Positions 12,501 through 48,319 of a stretch of 64,000 nt of DNA are shown piece after piece. Made by a program: the position numbers and the translations under genes. How positions within the stretch are numbered: position 1 is the first letter of the stretch; each line of letters begins with the position of its first letter. The notes beneath the pieces were generated by a model. It was given only the letters and a program-made list of their open reading frames with translations, was not told the DNA's origin and made no database searches. Location: positions 124,001 to 188,000 of the forward strand of contig NZ_JAMTCK010000014.1 of assembly GCF_024171785.1 (NCBI RefSeq), written 5' to 3'. Origin of the DNA: Goodfellowiella coeruleoviolacea (lineage in GTDB: Bacteria; Actinomycetota; Actinomycetes; Mycobacteriales; Pseudonocardiaceae).

Positions 12501-12998
12501 TGTGAGCCGGATGCCGTAGTCGTGGTACATCGCGCCGGCGAACACACCGGTCGCTGAGCCGCGCAGGGTGGTCGGATCGATGCCGGCGTGTTCCACCGCC
12601 TCCCACGCGGACTCCAGCAGCAGCCGCTGCTGCGGGTCCATGGTGACGGCCTCCCTCGGGCTGATGCCGAAGAAGTCGGCGTCGAAGTCGGCCACGTCGT
12701 CGAGGAAGCCGCCCTCCCTGGCGTAGGTGGTGCCGGGGTGGTCGGGGTCCGGGTCGTAGATGCCGTCGATGTCCCAGCCCCGGTCGGTGGGGAAGGGGCC
12801 GATGGCGTCCCGTCCCTCGGCGACCAGCCGCCACAGGTCGTCCGGCGTGCGCACACCACCGGGGAAGCGGCAGCTCATGCCGACGATCGCGATCGGCTCG
12901 TGCTGCTGGTCCTGCACGGCCCGCAGGCGCTGGCGGGTGTCGTGCAGATCCGCGGACACCCGGCGGAGGTAGTCGCGAAGCTTGTCCTCGTTGGACAT
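6501..12998 (-). CDS. Type I PKS, extension module 6, fully reducing (KS-AT-DH-ER-KR-ACP)
   Basis: This 2165-residue protein is the only module with an enoylreductase. Order: docking helix (1-33), KS (Cys206), AT (565-895), DH, ER (about 1405-1715), KR, ACP (Ser2036) and a C-terminal docking region. The AT motif is FAAHS (757-761), neither YASHS (methylmalonyl) nor HAFHS (malonyl), so the extender is uncertain; methoxymalonyl or a methylmalonyl variant are candidates. DH keeps H962xxxG966xxxxP971 and DxxxH at 1124-1128. ER has the NADPH loop around 1541-1555 and lacks the Tyr that marks 2S-type ERs (LGLSLG at 1448-1453). KR has TGGSGTLG (1728-1735), Ser1855 and Tyr1868. The start is the ATG at 12998 after GGGAGAC. 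The neighbouring PKS genes lie 22 bases upstream and 28 bases downstream, so the operon is tight. Confidence 0.95.
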   Translation of the reverse strand: MSNEDKLRDYLRRVSADLHDTRQRLRAVQDQQHEPIAIVGMSCRFPGGVRTPDDLWRLVAEGRDAIGPFPTDRGWDIDGIYDPDPDHPGTTYAREGGFLDDVADFDADFFGISPREAVTMDPQQRLLLESAWEAVEHAGIDPTTLRGSATGVFAGAMYHDYGIRLTPSPKGTGRYLSNDSIGSLVSGRISYTLGLEGPAVTVDTACSSSLVALHLAAQALRSGECTLALAGGVAVMSTPWLFVELSRQRGLASDGRCKAFAAATDGAGFSEGVGVLVLERLSDAERNNHRVLAVVRGSAVNQDGASNGFSAPNGPSQERVIRQALASARLTAKDIDAVEAHGTGTTLGDPIEAHALLSTYGQDRDRPLWLGTIKSNIAHAQAAAGVAGVIKVVEAMRHGVLPQTLHVDEPSPHIDWASGRVELLTKARDWPETGQPRRAGVSSFGISGTNAHVIIEQAPASAEPASGTEPAARPVAVAPWVLSARTAPALRAQAAKLLSHVDSHPELSAPDIGLSLATTRTAFRHRAAVVGADRDQVRAALAALAEGAPAAGLVQAVAQPEPRAVFVFPGQGTHWVGMASDLLDTAPVFAESIAACAGALAEFVDWDLLGVLRGAPDAPPFERVDVLQPTVFSVMVSLAALWRSYGVEPAAVVGHSQGEIAAAHVAGVLSLADACRVVALRSRELLAISGQGGMVSVEAPEAVVAEWLRPWADQAAIAAVNGPSSVVVSGSDSALAEFGRTLSAEGVLRWQIPGVDFAAHSAHIDALAPRLREVLAPVTPKPASIPFFSATDSRWVGGTELDGEYWYRNLRATVRFASAAEALITSDHTVFVEVSPHPVLAMSVEATADELGRPVAALGSLRRGEGGLDRFLLSLGQAHVHGISPDWTAVFAGARPVELPGYAFQHERYWLDATAEVSDATGLGLAPIQHPLLGAAVALPDVDGYLLTGQLSTHTHPWLADHSVMGTVILPGTAFLELALRAGDEVGCGRVDELTIETPLVLPERGGLALQVMVGAADESGARQVSVHSRPDSGERPWLRHASGVLTPSESTASDELAAWPPEDATPVDVTGFYDRINQTSLHYGPAFQGLRAAWQRGREVYAEVQLPDQVEAARFGIHPALLDAALHGLGLGSLLDTTPDPNQVPLPFSWTGLSLHASGASRVRVRLSPAGTDGIAVLVTDETGAPVASVDSLVVRPVSASQLRDARGNDGSLYRVDWTPVAAGATAPARWALLGTDGFGLGIPEQYRDLADLPAGSAPEAVVVTFAPRPASSTVDRAVAETVTGAVALLRSWLDDDRFADSRLVLVTRGAVATSAEDDEPDLVHAPLWGLVRAAQSENPGRFVLVDLDGHDASRAALTAAVATGEPQLAIRAGAISVARLARVPSHGETLVPPDGTPWRLDIPTTGTFDNLVLAPCPQVLEPLEPGQVRVAVRAAGLNFRDVLYGLGLSLGEGSFGGEAAGVVLDVGPGVTGLAPGDRVMGAIAGSFGPIAVADHRMMTHIPAGLTFAEAATVPIAFLTAYYGLVDLAGLRAGQTVLVHAAAGGVGMAAVQLARHLGAEVFATASESKWDTLRANGFADDHIASSRSLDFADKFTSVTGGRGVDVVLNSLAREYVDTSLRLLPRGGRFLEMGKTDKRQPDVVAGDHPGVVYQAYDLQEAGLERIQQMLVELRALFERGVLRPLPLRAWDVRRAPQACRFLSQARHVGKLVLTMPPAARPHGTVLVTGGSGTLGGLVARHLVTEHGVRHLVLASRSGRVPAALTDDLAALGAEVTVAACDVADRAALADLLAAIPADRPLTGVVHAAGVLADAVIGSLTPERIEHVLRPKVLGALNLHELTREADLSLFVLFSSGAATFGSAGQGNYAAANAFLDALARQRRLAGLPAVSLAWGLWAQRSALTAQLDQTDLTRMTRSGAVALSTAEALDLFDTAAARDEPVLVPVRMDLAAMRAQAGALPPLFHDLVRVRSRRSAARTSTATETNLVAQLPGMSEEDRRAAVLDLVRAHAAAVLGHASADGVEPDRAFKELGFDSLTSLELRNRLTASTGLKLRATLIFDYPTPVELADRLLTDLVPDTTPAAAGDHADAEIERLLRSVPVARIRQAGLVDALLRLATPRTQQTPAGTPTAEPSSPESGAAESNAIDAMDVQSLLAKARQSLGS

Positions 12999-13020
12999 TG
13001 GGTCTCCCTGGTGTGGCACG

Positions 13021-18524
<5,504 letters not shown>

Positions 18525-18528
<4 letters not shown>

Positions 18529-21500
18529 GCGATCTCAACTCCCCGGTCCAGGCCGTCGTCAATGAGCGCGAACAGCTCGTCATCGGTGGCGGCGTCCAGA
18601 TCGCCGCCGGACTGGTGGTCGCTCGCCCCGCACAGCACCAGCAGTTCCCGCAGCAGCTCGGTGACCTGGTCCCGGGCCTGCTCGTCGGCCAGGGCAGCGG
18701 GCAGCGCGGCCCGCACCCGGCCGAGGTCGGCCAGCACCGGGTCGGCGGGTGATGCCTCGGTCAGCTCCAACTGGTCCCGCAGGTGGCCGGCCAGGTCGGC
18801 GGGGGTGGGGAAGTCGAAGATCAGGGTGGCCCGCAGTTTCGCCCCGGTCGCCCGGACCAGGCTGTTGCGCAGCTCCACCGCGGTCAGCGAGTCGAAGCCC
18901 AACTCCAGGAACGGGCGGTTGGGCTCGACCGACGCGGCCGAGGCGTGCCCGAGGATGACGGCGGCGTTGGCGCGCACCAGGTCCAGCAGTTCCCGCTTCC
19001 GGTCCACTTCGGACATCCCGGCCAGGCGGCTCAGCAGTGAGCCGCCGTCGGGTTCCTCGGCCGACCTGGTCGGCGCGGGCACCAGGTCGCGGAACAGCGG
19101 TGGCAGCGCGTCGGCCTGCCCGCGCATGGCCGCCAGGTCCAGTCGCACCGGCACCAGCACGGCCTCGGCCAGGCCGTGCGCGGCGTCGAACAGGGCCAGC
19201 CCCTGCTCGACGGTGATCGGCAGGGCGCCGTTGCGGGCCATCCGCGCCATCGTGGTCTCGTCGAGGCGGCTGCCCATGCCGTTGGCCTCGGCCCACATGC
19301 CCCAGGCCAACGACACCCCGGCCAGTCCCTGGGCGCGCCGGTGTTCGGCCAGGGCGTCCAGGAACGCGTTGGCCGCGGCGTAGCCGCCCTGCCCCGGCCC
19401 ACCGAACGTGGTCGCGCCGGAGGAGAACACCACGAACGCGGCCAGGTCCAGGTCCCTGGTCAGCTCGTGCAGGTGCCACGCACCGTCCACTTTGGGCCGC
19501 AGCACCGCGTCCACCTGCTCGGCGGACAGTGACTCGACCACGCCGTCGGCCACCACGCCCGCGGTGTGCACCACGGCGGTGAGCGGCCGGGTCGCGGGGA
19601 TGGCCGCGACGACGTCGGCGAGTTGGTCGCGGTCGGCCACGTCGCACGGGACGAAGACGGCGTTGGCGCCCAGCGCGGCCAGCTCGGCCGACAGCTCGGG
19701 TGCGCCGTCCGCGTCCATGCCCCGCCTGGACAGCAGCACCAGGTCGCGCACGCCGTGCTCGGCGACCAGGTGCCTGGCCACCAGCCGGCCCAGCCCGCCG
19801 GTGGCACCGGTGATCAGCACGGTGCCGTTGGCGGCGAGGCCGAGGCCGGTCGGCTCGGCCGGGTGCACCCTGGCCAGCCTCGGTGCCAGCAACCGTCCAC
19901 CCCGGACAGCCAGCTGCGGTTCACCGGTGGCCAGCGCGGCGGGCAGCAGGCTGACCGATGTCGCCACGTCGTCCACGTCGATCAGCACGAACCGGTCGGG
20001 GTGCTCGGACTGGGCACTGCGCACCAGGCCCCAGACGGACGCGCTGGCCAGGTCCGGCCCGCCGGACGCGAGGACCGCGCCCCGCGTCACCACGGCCAGT
20101 CGGGCGGTGGCGAACCGCTCGTCCGCCAGCCAGGACCGCAGCTGGGCCAGCACCTCACCGAGCACGTCGCGCACGGACGCCACCACCGCGCCGGTGCCCT
20201 CGGGGCCCGTGCAGGTCAGCACCACGACATCCGGGGTGGGGGCGCCCGAGGCGACGGCCGCGCCCAGTTCGTCCAGGGTGGCGAACGCACCCGTGTGCTC
20301 GCCGATGCTCAGCCAGTTGCCCCAGCCCCACCGGTCCGCGCCGACGAGCGCGAACCGCGTCAGCGCCGCCGGCTCGGGCGGGACCGGGACCTCCAGGTAG
20401 TCCACCCGGAACAGCGAGTTGCGCGGCACCCGGCCGGCGTCGCCCAACTGCTCGCTGGACACCGGGCGCATCACCAGTGACTCCACCGAGGCGACCGGTG
20501 CGCCGGTCTCGTCGGCGATGTCCACCGCCACCGCGTCCGGCCCGGCCGGTGCCAGCCGCACCCGCAGCCCGGACGCGCCGGCGCGGTGCAGGGTGACGCC
20601 GCTCCAGGCGAACGCGATGCTGCCCCGGCCGTCCTCGGCGTCCGGCCGGCCGAACACCGTGCCGACGCCCATGCCGTGCAGTGCCGCGTCCAGCAGGGCG
20701 GGGTGGATGCCGAACCGGGCGGCCTGGCCGCGTGCGTCCTCGGGCAACCGCACCTCGGCGTAGACCTCGTTGTCGCGTTGCCAGGCCGCGCACAGCCCCT
20801 GGAAGGCCGGACCGTAGCCGATGCCGGAGGCGGCCAGCCGGGGATACAGATCGGCCACGTCCAGTTGCTCGGCCCCGGCCGGCGGCCACTGCGCCGACCA
20901 GTCCCCGGCGCCGGCGCTGTCCCGTCCCCTGTGGACCGCTTGGGCGTAGGTGCCGGTGGCGTGCCGGGTCCACGGCTCGTCCGGTGCGGCGTCGGCCGGT
21001 CGGGAGTGGATGCTCACCGCGCTGGCGTCGGCGATCACCTGCACGTGCCGGGCGCTGCCCTCGGCCAGCACCAGCGGGGCCTGCAGGGTGAGTTCGTCCA
21101 AGCCGGTGCGGCCGAGTTCGGCGCCGGCGCGCAGGGCCAGTTCGACAAAGGCCGAGCCGGGCACGATCACCGTGTCCAGCACGGCGTGCTCGGCCAGCCA
21201 CGGGTGCGTCCTGGTCGACAGGTGGCCGGTGAGCACCACGCGGTCGCCGTCGGCGAGGCGCACCGCCGCGCCGAGCAGCGGGTGGTCGGCCTGGCCGAGA
21301 CCGAGGCCGGTGGCGTCACCGGGCCGGCCGGCCGTGGGCTGCGGCCAGAACCGGGTGCGCTGGAACGGGTAGGTGGGCAGGTCCACGGTGCGGGTCGGCG
21401 TGCCGGCGAACACCGCCGGCCAGTGCACCGGCACACCGTGTGCGTGCGCCTCGCCCAGGGACAGCAGGAATCGGGCCAGGCCGCCCTCGTCGCGGCGCAG

Positions 21501-24055
21501 CGTGCCGACGGCCACACCGTCCGCAACGGTCTCCTGGATGGCTGCGGTGAGCACCGGGTGCGGGCTGACCTCGATGAACGGCCCGTAGCCCTGGGTGTGC
21601 AGGGCGTGCACGGCGTCGGCGAAGCGCACGGTGTCGCGCAGGTTGGTGTACCAGTACTCGGCGTCCATCGTGGCCGTGTCCAGCCAGTCGCCGGTGACGG
21701 TGGAGAAGAACCGGACCGACCCGGCGGTGGGCCGGACCTCGTCGAGCGCGGCCAGCAGTTCGGCGCGGATGTCTGCGACCTGGGCGGAGTGCGAGGCGTA
21801 GTCCACCGGGATGGTCTTCGCCCTGATGCCCTCGGCCGCGCACGCGGCGACCAGCTCCGCCAGCGCCTCGGGTTCACCGGACACCACTGTCGCGTGTGGA
21901 CCGTTGACCGCCGCGACCGAGATCCGGCCGGCCCAGGCTCCGATCCGGTCGCCGACCTCGGTGACCGGCAGGGCAACCGACACCATGCCGCCCCGGCCGG
22001 CCAGTTCGGCGCTGATCAGCTGGGCGCGCAGGGTGACCACCCTGGCCGCGTCGGCGAGCGACAGCGCGCCGGCCACGTGCGCGGCGGCGATCTCGCCCTG
22101 GGAGTGGCCGACCACCGCGGCCGGCTCGACCCCGTGTGCGCGCCACAGCGCGGCCAGCGACACCAGGACCGCGAACAGCACCGGCTGCACCACGTCGACC
22201 CGGTCCAGTGGGCCGTGCAGCGCCTCGGTCAGCGACCAGTCGGTGTGCTGCTCGATGGCCTCGGCGCACTCGGCCCAGGCCGAGGCGAACGCCGGCGCCG
22301 AGGCCAGCAGGTCCACCGCCATGCCGGCCCACTGGGAGCCCTGGCCGGGGAAGACGAACACCGTCCGGTCAGCGCGCCGCTCGGCTGTGCCACGGACCAC
22401 GTTCGGTGCTGGTTCGTCGCCGGCCAGCGCCCGCAGGCCGGCGCGGAGTTCGGCGCGGTCGGCGCCGACCACGACCGCGCGGTGGGCGAACGCCGACCTG
22501 GTCGTCACCAGCGAGTGCGCCACGTCCACCGGGTCCAGCTCATCCACTGTGGACAGCAGCTGGCCGGCCCTGGCGCGCAGGGCCGCCTCGGTCTTGGCGG
22601 CCAGCACCCACGGCAGCGGGGTGGCCGCCGGGCGGGCCGGTGCCGGCTCCTCAGCCACCGGCGGCGGTTCCTCCAGGACGACGTGGCTGTTGGTGCCGCT
22701 CACCCCGAACGAGGACACCCCGGCGCGGCGGGGCCGCTCGCCGGCCGGCCACGGCACGGTCGCGGTCAGCAGCCGCACCGACCCGGCCGACCAGTCCACG
22801 TGCGGGGTGGGTTGGTCGATGTGCAGGCTGGGCGGCAACTCCTGGTGCCGCATGGCCTGCACCACCTTGATCACGCCGGCCACCCCGGCCGCGGCCTGGG
22901 TGTGGCCGATGTTGGACTTCACCGAGCCAAGCCACAGTGGACGGTCGCGGTCCTGCCCGTAGGTGGCCAGCAGCGCGTTGGCCTCGATGGGGTCGCCCAG
23001 CCTGGTGCCGGTGCCGTGCGCCTCCACCACGTCCACGTCGGCCGCGGACAACCGGGCGCTCGCCAGCGCCTGCCGGATCACCCGCTCCTGGGACGGCCCG
23101 TTCGGGGCGGTCAGCCCGCTGCTGGCGCCGTCCTGGTTGACCGCGCTGCCGCGCACCAGCGCCAGCACCCGGTGGTTGTTGCGCCGCGCGTCGGACAGGC
23201 GTTCCAGGGCGAGCACGCCGACGCCCTCGCCCCAGCCGGTGCCGTCCGCGGCGGCCGCGAACGCCTTGCACCGGCCGTCGGTGGCCAGTCCGCGCTGCCG
23301 GCTGAACCCGATGAACCCCTCGGGGGTGGTCAGCAGCGACACCCCGCCGGCCAGGGCCAGCGTGCACTCCCCCGCGCGCAGCGCCTGCGCCGCCAGGTGC
23401 AGTGCCACCAACGACGACGAGCACGCCGTGTCCACGGTGACCGCCGGCCCCTCCAGACCGAAGGTGTAGGCCACCCGGCCGGACAGCACACTGGCCGCGT
23501 TGCCGATGCCGAGGTGGCCTTCCAGTTCCTCGGGTGCGTCCAGCAGCAGCATGGGGTAGTCGCGCCCGTTGGTGCCGACGAACAGCCCGGTGCGCGTCCC
23601 GCGCAGCGACTCCGGGTCGATGCCGGCCCGTTCGACCGTCTCCCAGCAGACCTCCAGCAGCAGCCGCTGCTGCGGGTCGGTGGCCAGTGCCTCGCGCGGG
23701 GAGATCCCGAAGAATCCCGCGTCGAAGTCACCGGCGTCGTGGAGGAAGCCGCCCTCCCGCACATAGGACGTGCCGCGGTGGTCCGGGTCGGGGTGGAACA
23801 GCGTCTCCAGGTCCCAACCCCGGTCGGTGGGGAAGCCGGACAGGGCGTCGGTGCCGCTGGCGACCAGCCGCCACAGGTCCTCGGCTGAGCGGACGCCGCC
23901 CGGGAAGCGGCAGCCCATCCCGATGATGGCGATCGGTTCCCTGGCCGAGGCGACCAGCCGCTGGTTCTGCTGACGGAGCCGGTTGACTTCCTTCAGCGAG
24001 TCCCGCAGTGCCGCGACGACGTCCGGGTTGGCGGTGTCGGTCATGGTGTGCTCCG

Positions 24056-24059
<4 letters not shown>
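18525..24059 (-). CDS. Type I PKS, extension module 4 (KS-AT-DH-KR-ACP)
   Basis: This 1844-residue single module has an N-terminal coiled-coil docking helix (about 10-40), KS (Cys213), AT (565-890), DH, KR and ACP (Ser1724). YASHS at 754-758 indicates methylmalonyl-CoA. The DH keeps His958, Asp962 in place of Gly, Pro967 and D1124xxxH1128. The KR has TGATGGLG (1418-1425), Ser1547 and Tyr1560, with GQGGY instead of the usual GQGNY. An alpha-methyl alkene is predicted. The ATG at 24059 overlaps the stop of the giant upstream gene (ATGA), which implies translational coupling; an in-frame ATG at 24044 preceded by GGAG is an alternative start. The C-terminal docking tail ([12 protein letters not shown]) is close to that of the next protein ([12 protein letters not shown]). 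Confidence 0.95.
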
Positions 24060-42211
<18,152 letters not shown>

Positions 42212-42727
42212 GAAGTCGCCTCCTGGTTTCGCTCACGCGCCTGCACGCCGAGACCAGCACCGAGGAGCGGAATTCATCCGCGAAAAAATCGGCCCGCGCT
42301 GTTTCCAGTGAATTGCGCCAAAAAAAACGACACAACTCACCGCACCAGCGTCGGAGCCTCGGAGAATTTCACCCCAGTATGAGCCCGAGTGCACGAGATC
42401 GCCCTGAGGCTATCCGGGTGACATCCTCCGGGACAACCCCGACCCACTCCCTCAGGGTGCCCCTGACAACCCACCTCAGGAGGACCCCCTATCAGCTTCC
42501 CGGGGCACCCCTCATCCCACCCCTAAAAACGTTTTCGCAGGTGACGGGGGTGGCGTGACAATTAGTCAACACATCGGCAACACACCCCGAGACGATGAAC
42601 CTAACAAATTCTCGACACAGGTTGCCGATTATGCACCGGCGCGCCTAGCATCCAGTCGGCAGGCAATAGCCGGCAATCATCAACGGCGTTCGGTCCGGGT
42701 TCGACCGACAGTTCCTGCGGAGTCCTG
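42212..42727. promoter_or_regulatory. Divergent promoter region between the PKS operon and dpgA
   Basis: This 516-base gap separates the minus-strand PKS operon from the plus-strand dpg operon and has no convincing gene. It is richer in A/T than its surroundings, with A-rich runs near 42285 and 42310. It contains the element ACCTAACAAA at 42599-42608 pointing at dpgA, an inverted repeat TGACAATTAGTCA at 42556-42568, and GACAACCC twice (42432 and 42465), 33 bases apart. GGAGG lies just before the PKS start and GGAG before dpgA. The main switch for both operons should be here. Confidence 0.7.
42599..42626 (+). promoter_or_regulatory. Conserved ACCTRACAAA element upstream of dpgA
   Basis: ACCTAACAAA lies at 42599-42608. 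A second block at 42613-42626 (CGACACAGGTTGCC) resembles the matching block of the fkbK and fkbG-like upstream sites. It is about 120 bases before the dpgA start and points towards it. It is one of five copies in the cluster, all intergenic. A role as an activator site is inferred. Confidence 0.65.
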
Positions 42728-43899
42728 ATGACAGAAACGCAACAGTTGGCGCGCTCGACACCGGTCGGCGACGACCGTGTTGTGGAGCCGGATTCGGTGG
42801 CCGCGGCACCGCGGATCATCGGGGTGGGCACGGCCGTGCCGGCGTTCTCCTACACCCAGCAGGAACTGCTCGACGTGTTCCGGATCGAGGACCCCCGGAT
42901 CCGGTCGGTGTTCCTCAACAGCGCGATCGAGCGGCGCTTCCTGAACCTGCCGCCGGAGCAGGACGACGGCACCCGGCGGATCGAGACGCAGGGCGAGCTG
43001 CTGGCCAAGCACCGCACCCACGGCATCGAGATGGGCGTGCGCGCGCTGCAGGCCTGCCTCAAGCAGGCCGAGGCCGACCTGGACGACGTGGCCTACCTGT
43101 GCTGCGTGTCCTCGACCGGATTCCTCACCCCCGGGTTCAGCGCCCTGGTGATCCGGGAGCTGGGGCTGGGTCAGCACTGCGGCCGGCTCGACGTGGTCGG
43201 CATGGGGTGCAACGCCGGGCTGAACGGGCTCACCGCGGTGTCCGGCTGGGCCGGCGCGCACCCGGGCAAGCTGGCCGTGATGCTGTGCATCGAGGCGTGC
43301 TCGGCCGCCTACGTCTTCGACGGGACCATGCGGACCTCGGTGGTCAACAGCCTGTTCGGGGACGGGTCGGCGGCGGTGGCCGTGCTGGCCGACCCCGAGG
43401 ACCGGCGGGAGGGCCCGACGGTTCTGAAGTTCGCCAGTTGCATCGTTCCCGAGGCGATCGACGCCATGCGCTACGACTGGGACGACGAGGCGGGCAAGTT
43501 CAGCTTCTTCCTCGACCGCGAGGTGCCCTACGTGGTGGGCGCGCACGCGGAGCTGATCATCTCCCGGCTGCTGGCGGGCACCGGCCTGCGCCGGGACGAC
43601 ATCGCCCACTGGATCATCCACTCCGGCGGCAAGAAGGTCATCGACTCGGTGATGATCAACCTCGGGCTCAGCCGGCACGACGTCCGCCACACCACCAACG
43701 TGCTGCGCGACTACGGCAACCTCTCCAGCGGCTCGTTCCTGTTCTCCTACAGCGGGCTGGTCGAGGAGGGCCTGGTGCGGCAGGGCGAATACGGGGTGCT
43801 GATGACGATGGGGCCGGGATCGACCATCGAGACGGCACTCGTCCAGTGGCGTGGCACTGATTCGCGATCGGGTGGTCCGTCCGCCCGGCTAGGAGATGG

Positions 43900-43903
<4 letters not shown>
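42728..43903 (+). CDS. dpgA: DpgA-like type III polyketide synthase (3,5-dihydroxyphenylacetyl-CoA synthase)
   Basis: This 391-residue chalcone-synthase-fold enzyme matches DpgA of glycopeptide antibiotic producers. DpgA condenses four malonyl-CoA units into an eight-carbon chain that becomes 3,5-dihydroxyphenylacetyl-CoA. The catalytic triad is visible: Cys161 in GMGCNAG, His298 in IIHSGG and Asn331 in DYGNLSSGS. The ATG at 42728 has GGAG eight bases upstream, and the length fits the family. It is the first gene of dpgABC and overlaps dpgB by four bases (GTGA). In this cluster it supplies a resorcinol-type starter for the modular PKS, as is known for kendomycin, because no genes of glycopeptide assembly are seen. 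Identification is firm; the fate of the product is inferred from context. Confidence 0.95.
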
Positions 43904-45956
<2,053 letters not shown>

Positions 45957-45992
45957 CGGCCGACCGCGGGGTTGTTCCGCCAGGAATGCGAC

Positions 45993-46030
45993 GGGGTGGT
46001 CGACGCTGATTTTCCAGCGTCGACCACCCC
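45993..46030. terminator. Strong hairpin terminator after dpgC
   Basis: There is a perfect 16-base-pair stem (45993-46008 with 46015-46030) with a six-base loop ATTTTC, lying 37 bases after the dpgC stop. It separates dpgC from the convergent transposase-like gene. There is no long U run, so it is a typical actinobacterial stem terminator that could serve both directions. Confidence 0.9.
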
Positions 46031-46057
46031 GAACCAGATAAACCGCCGAGCAATTTG

Positions 46058-46984
46058 TCAGGCGGTTTTCAACTCATTCTTCCCAACCGCGCCAGCACCA
46101 TTTTCCCGGGTACTCGCCAGGAAGAGCTGCGCGGCCGAAACCAGCGTCACGTGGCGATTCCAGCCAATCCAGGAACGCCCTTCGAAATGGTCCAGCCCCA
46201 GCTCCGAGGTGAGTTCGCGCTGGCCGTTCTCCAGCCGGCGGTGCAGCTCGGCCGGCCGGATCACCGCGCCGGCGACCACGTCGCTGTCCGGCTGCGTCGG
46301 GCAGGGCAGCCGCCGGCGGTCCAGCGCGGCCCGGAACTCGGCGTTGTCGGCGTAGCCGGGGCCGGCCACCACCAGGTTCGGCCGCAGCCCCCACCCCACC
46401 AGCTCGTCCAGCATGCGCAGCGCCAGCACCCACGCCGGGCGGTGCCGCTCGCTGTCCGGGATGCCGCAGCGGCGTCGGCGGCGGGCGGTCTCCCAGCCCT
46501 GCGCCGGGTTGGCGGCAAGGGTGTCGTCCCAGCTCTTGGGCATGAACAGGCGCCAGTTCACCGAGGTGGACGCGGTCTGGCCGACGAGGTGCACGCTCAC
46601 CCCGAGCTGGCAGTTGGCCACCCGGCCCCTGGCACGGACGTACTGCCTGGCCACGCACGGCGACCCGGCGCCGTCCTTGAGGAAGCTGGCCTCCCCGACC
46701 ACCCAGGCCACCGGGCGCAGCACGGCCGCCGCACGGCGGGCCAGCCTAGCCCGCACCGCGGTGACGTCCCAGGTCGACGAGGTCACGAACTGTTGCAGCG
46801 CCTGGTGGTCGATGCCCAGCCGCTCGGCCATCGGCTGCATCGACTTGCGCCCACCGGACAGCATCAGGCCACGCAGGTACAGCTCGGCCTTGGCCCGCTG
46901 GTCCGATCTCGGCAGCGGCGCGAACACATCCGCGGCGAAATCGGCCAGCCCCTCGTGCACCACGTCGGCGTCCCCAGCAAACAC
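46058..46984 (-). CDS. IS701-family transposase-like protein, catalytically degenerate
   Basis: This 308-residue protein has the layout of IS701-type DDE transposases: an N-terminal helical part with GRKSMQPMAERLG (45-57), a central RNase H-like domain and the C-terminal HFEGRSWIGWNRHVTL block (266-281). The first catalytic Asp should sit in a VVDET-like motif, which here reads VVGEA (95-99). The second should be in a VVADAGY-like motif, which reads VVAGPGY (205-211). Only Glu268 of the triad remains. The segment between the second Asp position and the Glu is short compared with the 400-residue family norm. The frame is intact. The start is GTG at 46984. I saw no clear terminal inverted repeats. 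It is either a decayed insertion or a retained DNA-binding protein; it is not a biosynthetic enzyme. Confidence 0.8.
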   Translation of the reverse strand: MFAGDADVVHEGLADFAADVFAPLPRSDQRAKAELYLRGLMLSGGRKSMQPMAERLGIDHQALQQFVTSSTWDVTAVRARLARRAAAVLRPVAWVVGEASFLKDGAGSPCVARQYVRARGRVANCQLGVSVHLVGQTASTSVNWRLFMPKSWDDTLAANPAQGWETARRRRRCGIPDSERHRPAWVLALRMLDELVGWGLRPNLVVAGPGYADNAEFRAALDRRRLPCPTQPDSDVVAGAVIRPAELHRRLENGQRELTSELGLDHFEGRSWIGWNRHVTLVSAAQLFLASTRENGAGAVGKNELKTA

Positions 46985-47061
46985 CCCAGCTCACCCGACT
47001 CTCGATCGGCAACCGTTTCAGCATCCCCCCGCCTGCTTCCCGGCCAGCCAAGCACATCGCG

Positions 47062-47079
47062 CTAACAATCCACTAACGA
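47062..47079 (+). promoter_or_regulatory. Heptamer direct repeat with 11-bp spacing (SARP-type operator)
   Basis: CTAACAA (47062-47068) and CTAACGA (47073-47079) are separated by four bases, giving an 11-base period. SARP regulators are known to bind heptameric direct repeats with this spacing. A SARP gene is present in the cluster. Binding itself is inferred. Confidence 0.5.
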
Positions 47080-47124
47080 GCCGCGGCAGTGGGCGCACGC
47101 ACAGTTGTTGCCGGGCGCATATCG

Positions 47125-47151
47125 ACCTGACAAAGTGCCGATAGGGGTGCC
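47125..47151 (+). promoter_or_regulatory. Conserved ACCTRACAAA element upstream of fkbK
   Basis: ACCTGACAAA (47125-47134) continues into GTGC, then CGATAGGGGTGCC up to 47151. The whole block matches the block upstream of the fkbG-like gene (51705-51730, opposite strand) with one indel and two substitutions. Both blocks precede genes of the methoxymalonyl pathway, which suggests joint control. Confidence 0.7.
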
Positions 47152-47220
47152 GCCACCACCACACCAGGGGGATTGACCGGGGCAGTGCGCCATCAATAGC
47201 CTGCACGTGTTCCGCCCCGA

Positions 47221-47258
47221 TCGGAAAACCCTGTCCGAAAACCCTGTCGGAAAACCCG
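47221..47258. repeat. 13-bp tandem repeat, three copies, upstream of fkbK
   Basis: TCGGAAAACCCTG (47221-47233), TCCGAAAACCCTG (47234-47246) and TCGGAAAACCCG (47247-47258) lie in tandem about 115 bases before the fkbK start, probably in its untranslated leader or promoter. Function unknown. Confidence 0.85.
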
Positions 47259-47372
47259 TCGGCGAATTCACCGGCCACTGCCGGCACACCTGCGTGCGCT
47301 CGCCGCCGGGACAGCTCCCTCGGCCGGCGCCGGTGGACCGCGACGGGCGCCTGACGATGTTGCGGAGGTTCG

Positions 47373-48239
47373 GTGACCAACGACCAGGCAGCGCACCGGC
47401 TCACCGTGGTGGGAGCCGGTGTCATGGGTACCGGCATCACGACGATGGCCCTCGGCCACGGCGTCCCCGTCCTGCTGGTCGACGTGGACCGGGCCGTCCT
47501 CGACCGGGCGCGGACGGCGATCAGCCAGCAGCTGCGGCACGCCCAGCTGATGGGCGCGCTGCCGGCCGACCGCGCCGTCGGTGAGCTGACCACCAGCCTG
47601 TCCGTGCGCGACGCCGCCGAGGCCACCGCCGTGGTCGAGGCGATCACCGAGCTGCCCGAGGCCAAGGCCGCGGTGCTGGGCGAGGTGTCCTCGGTGGTCC
47701 GCCCGGGCACTCCGCTGATCTCCAACACCTCGGGCATTCCCATCGCCGAGATGGCCGAGTGGGTGCGCCGGCCGGACGAGCTGGTCGGCACGCACTTCAT
47801 GAACCCGCCCTACCTGATCACGATGGTCGAGGTCATCCAGGGCCCGCGCACCGGAGCCGCCACCATGGCCGCGGTCACCGCGCTGCTGGCCGCACTGGAC
47901 CGGAAGGCCGTGGTGGTGCGGGACGCCCCGGGCTTCGTGACCAGCCGGCTGCTGCACCCGATGATCAACGCCGCGGCCCGGATCGTGGGCGAGGGCACCG
48001 CCACGGTCGAGGCGGTGGACACGCTGATGCAGGGCTGCCTCGGCCACCCCACCGGCCCGCTGCGCACCGCCGACCTGATCGGCATCGACAACCTCGTCGA
48101 CTCGCTCACCGTGCTGCACAAGCGAACCGGGGACGAGGCCTGCCGCCCCTGCCCGCTGCTGCTGGACAAGGTTCGCGCCGGCGAACTCGGCCGCAAGTCC
48201 GGCCGGGGTTTCTACGACTACGGAAAGGCGCTGTCGTGA
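47373..48239 (+). CDS. fkbK: FkbK-like 3-hydroxyacyl-CoA dehydrogenase family enzyme (methoxymalonyl-ACP pathway)
   Basis: This 288-residue protein has an N-terminal Rossmann fold with VVGAGVMGTGI (12-22), the family NTSG motif (about 119-122) and a C-terminal helical dehydrogenase domain (HPTGPL about 226-231). In the FK520 and ansamitocin cassettes this enzyme oxidises the hydroxyl of glyceryl-ACP to the aldehyde stage, giving 2-hydroxy-3-oxopropionyl-ACP on the way to hydroxymalonyl-ACP. The start is GTG at 47373 after GGAGG. The stop overlaps a micro-ORF by GTGA. The gene starts the fkbK-J-I-H run on the plus strand. The family assignment is strong and the role follows from the complete set of neighbours. 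Confidence 0.93.
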   Translation: MTNDQAAHRLTVVGAGVMGTGITTMALGHGVPVLLVDVDRAVLDRARTAISQQLRHAQLMGALPADRAVGELTTSLSVRDAAEATAVVEAITELPEAKAAVLGEVSSVVRPGTPLISNTSGIPIAEMAEWVRRPDELVGTHFMNPPYLITMVEVIQGPRTGAATMAAVTALLAALDRKAVVVRDAPGFVTSRLLHPMINAAARIVGEGTATVEAVDTLMQGCLGHPTGPLRTADLIGIDNLVDSLTVLHKRTGDEACRPCPLLLDKVRAGELGRKSGRGFYDYGKALS

Positions 48240-48319
48240 CCGACGACGGACCCAACACCGTCGCGACCAGCGACCGCACGGACACCGTCGTGACCGACGA
48301 CGGCAAGGCACTGTCGTGA
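48236..48319 (+). CDS. Micro-ORF of 27 codons between fkbK and the ACP gene
   Basis: A GTG overlapping the fkbK stop (GTGA) opens a 27-residue frame that begins MTDDG and ends DGKALS, then stops in another GTGA. Its last residues copy the fkbK C-terminus (GKALS) because the junction DNA is duplicated. It has no recognisable domain. It may be only a by-product of the duplication, or it may keep ribosomes moving from fkbK to the ACP gene. Confidence 0.4.
   Translation: MTDDGPNTVATSDRTDTVVTDDGKALS

Larger units (their letters stand above)
46985..47372. promoter_or_regulatory. Promoter region upstream of the methoxymalonyl-ACP operon
   Basis: This 388-base gap has no credible gene. It holds a heptamer direct repeat at 47062-47079, the octamer GCGCATAT at 47115-47122, the shared element ACCTGACAAA at 47125-47134 pointing at fkbK, and a 13-base tandem repeat at 47221-47258. 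GGAGG precedes the GTG start of fkbK. Confidence 0.65.

Noticed and set aside
9528-12557. Long open frame of about 1009 codons on the plus strand opposite the module 6 PKS gene
   Set aside because: It encodes a Gln/His/Arg/Gly-rich sequence without family features and lies exactly antisense to a recognised PKS; it is an effect of high G+C.
20586-23888. Open frame of about 1100 codons on the plus strand opposite the module 4 PKS gene
   Set aside because: Same composition artefact; no ribosome site and no domain.
47125-47151. Reading CTGACA and TAGGGG of the conserved block as a -35/-10 promoter pair
   Set aside because: The spacing between them is about nine bases, too short for a sigma-70 type promoter; a regulator site is the better reading.
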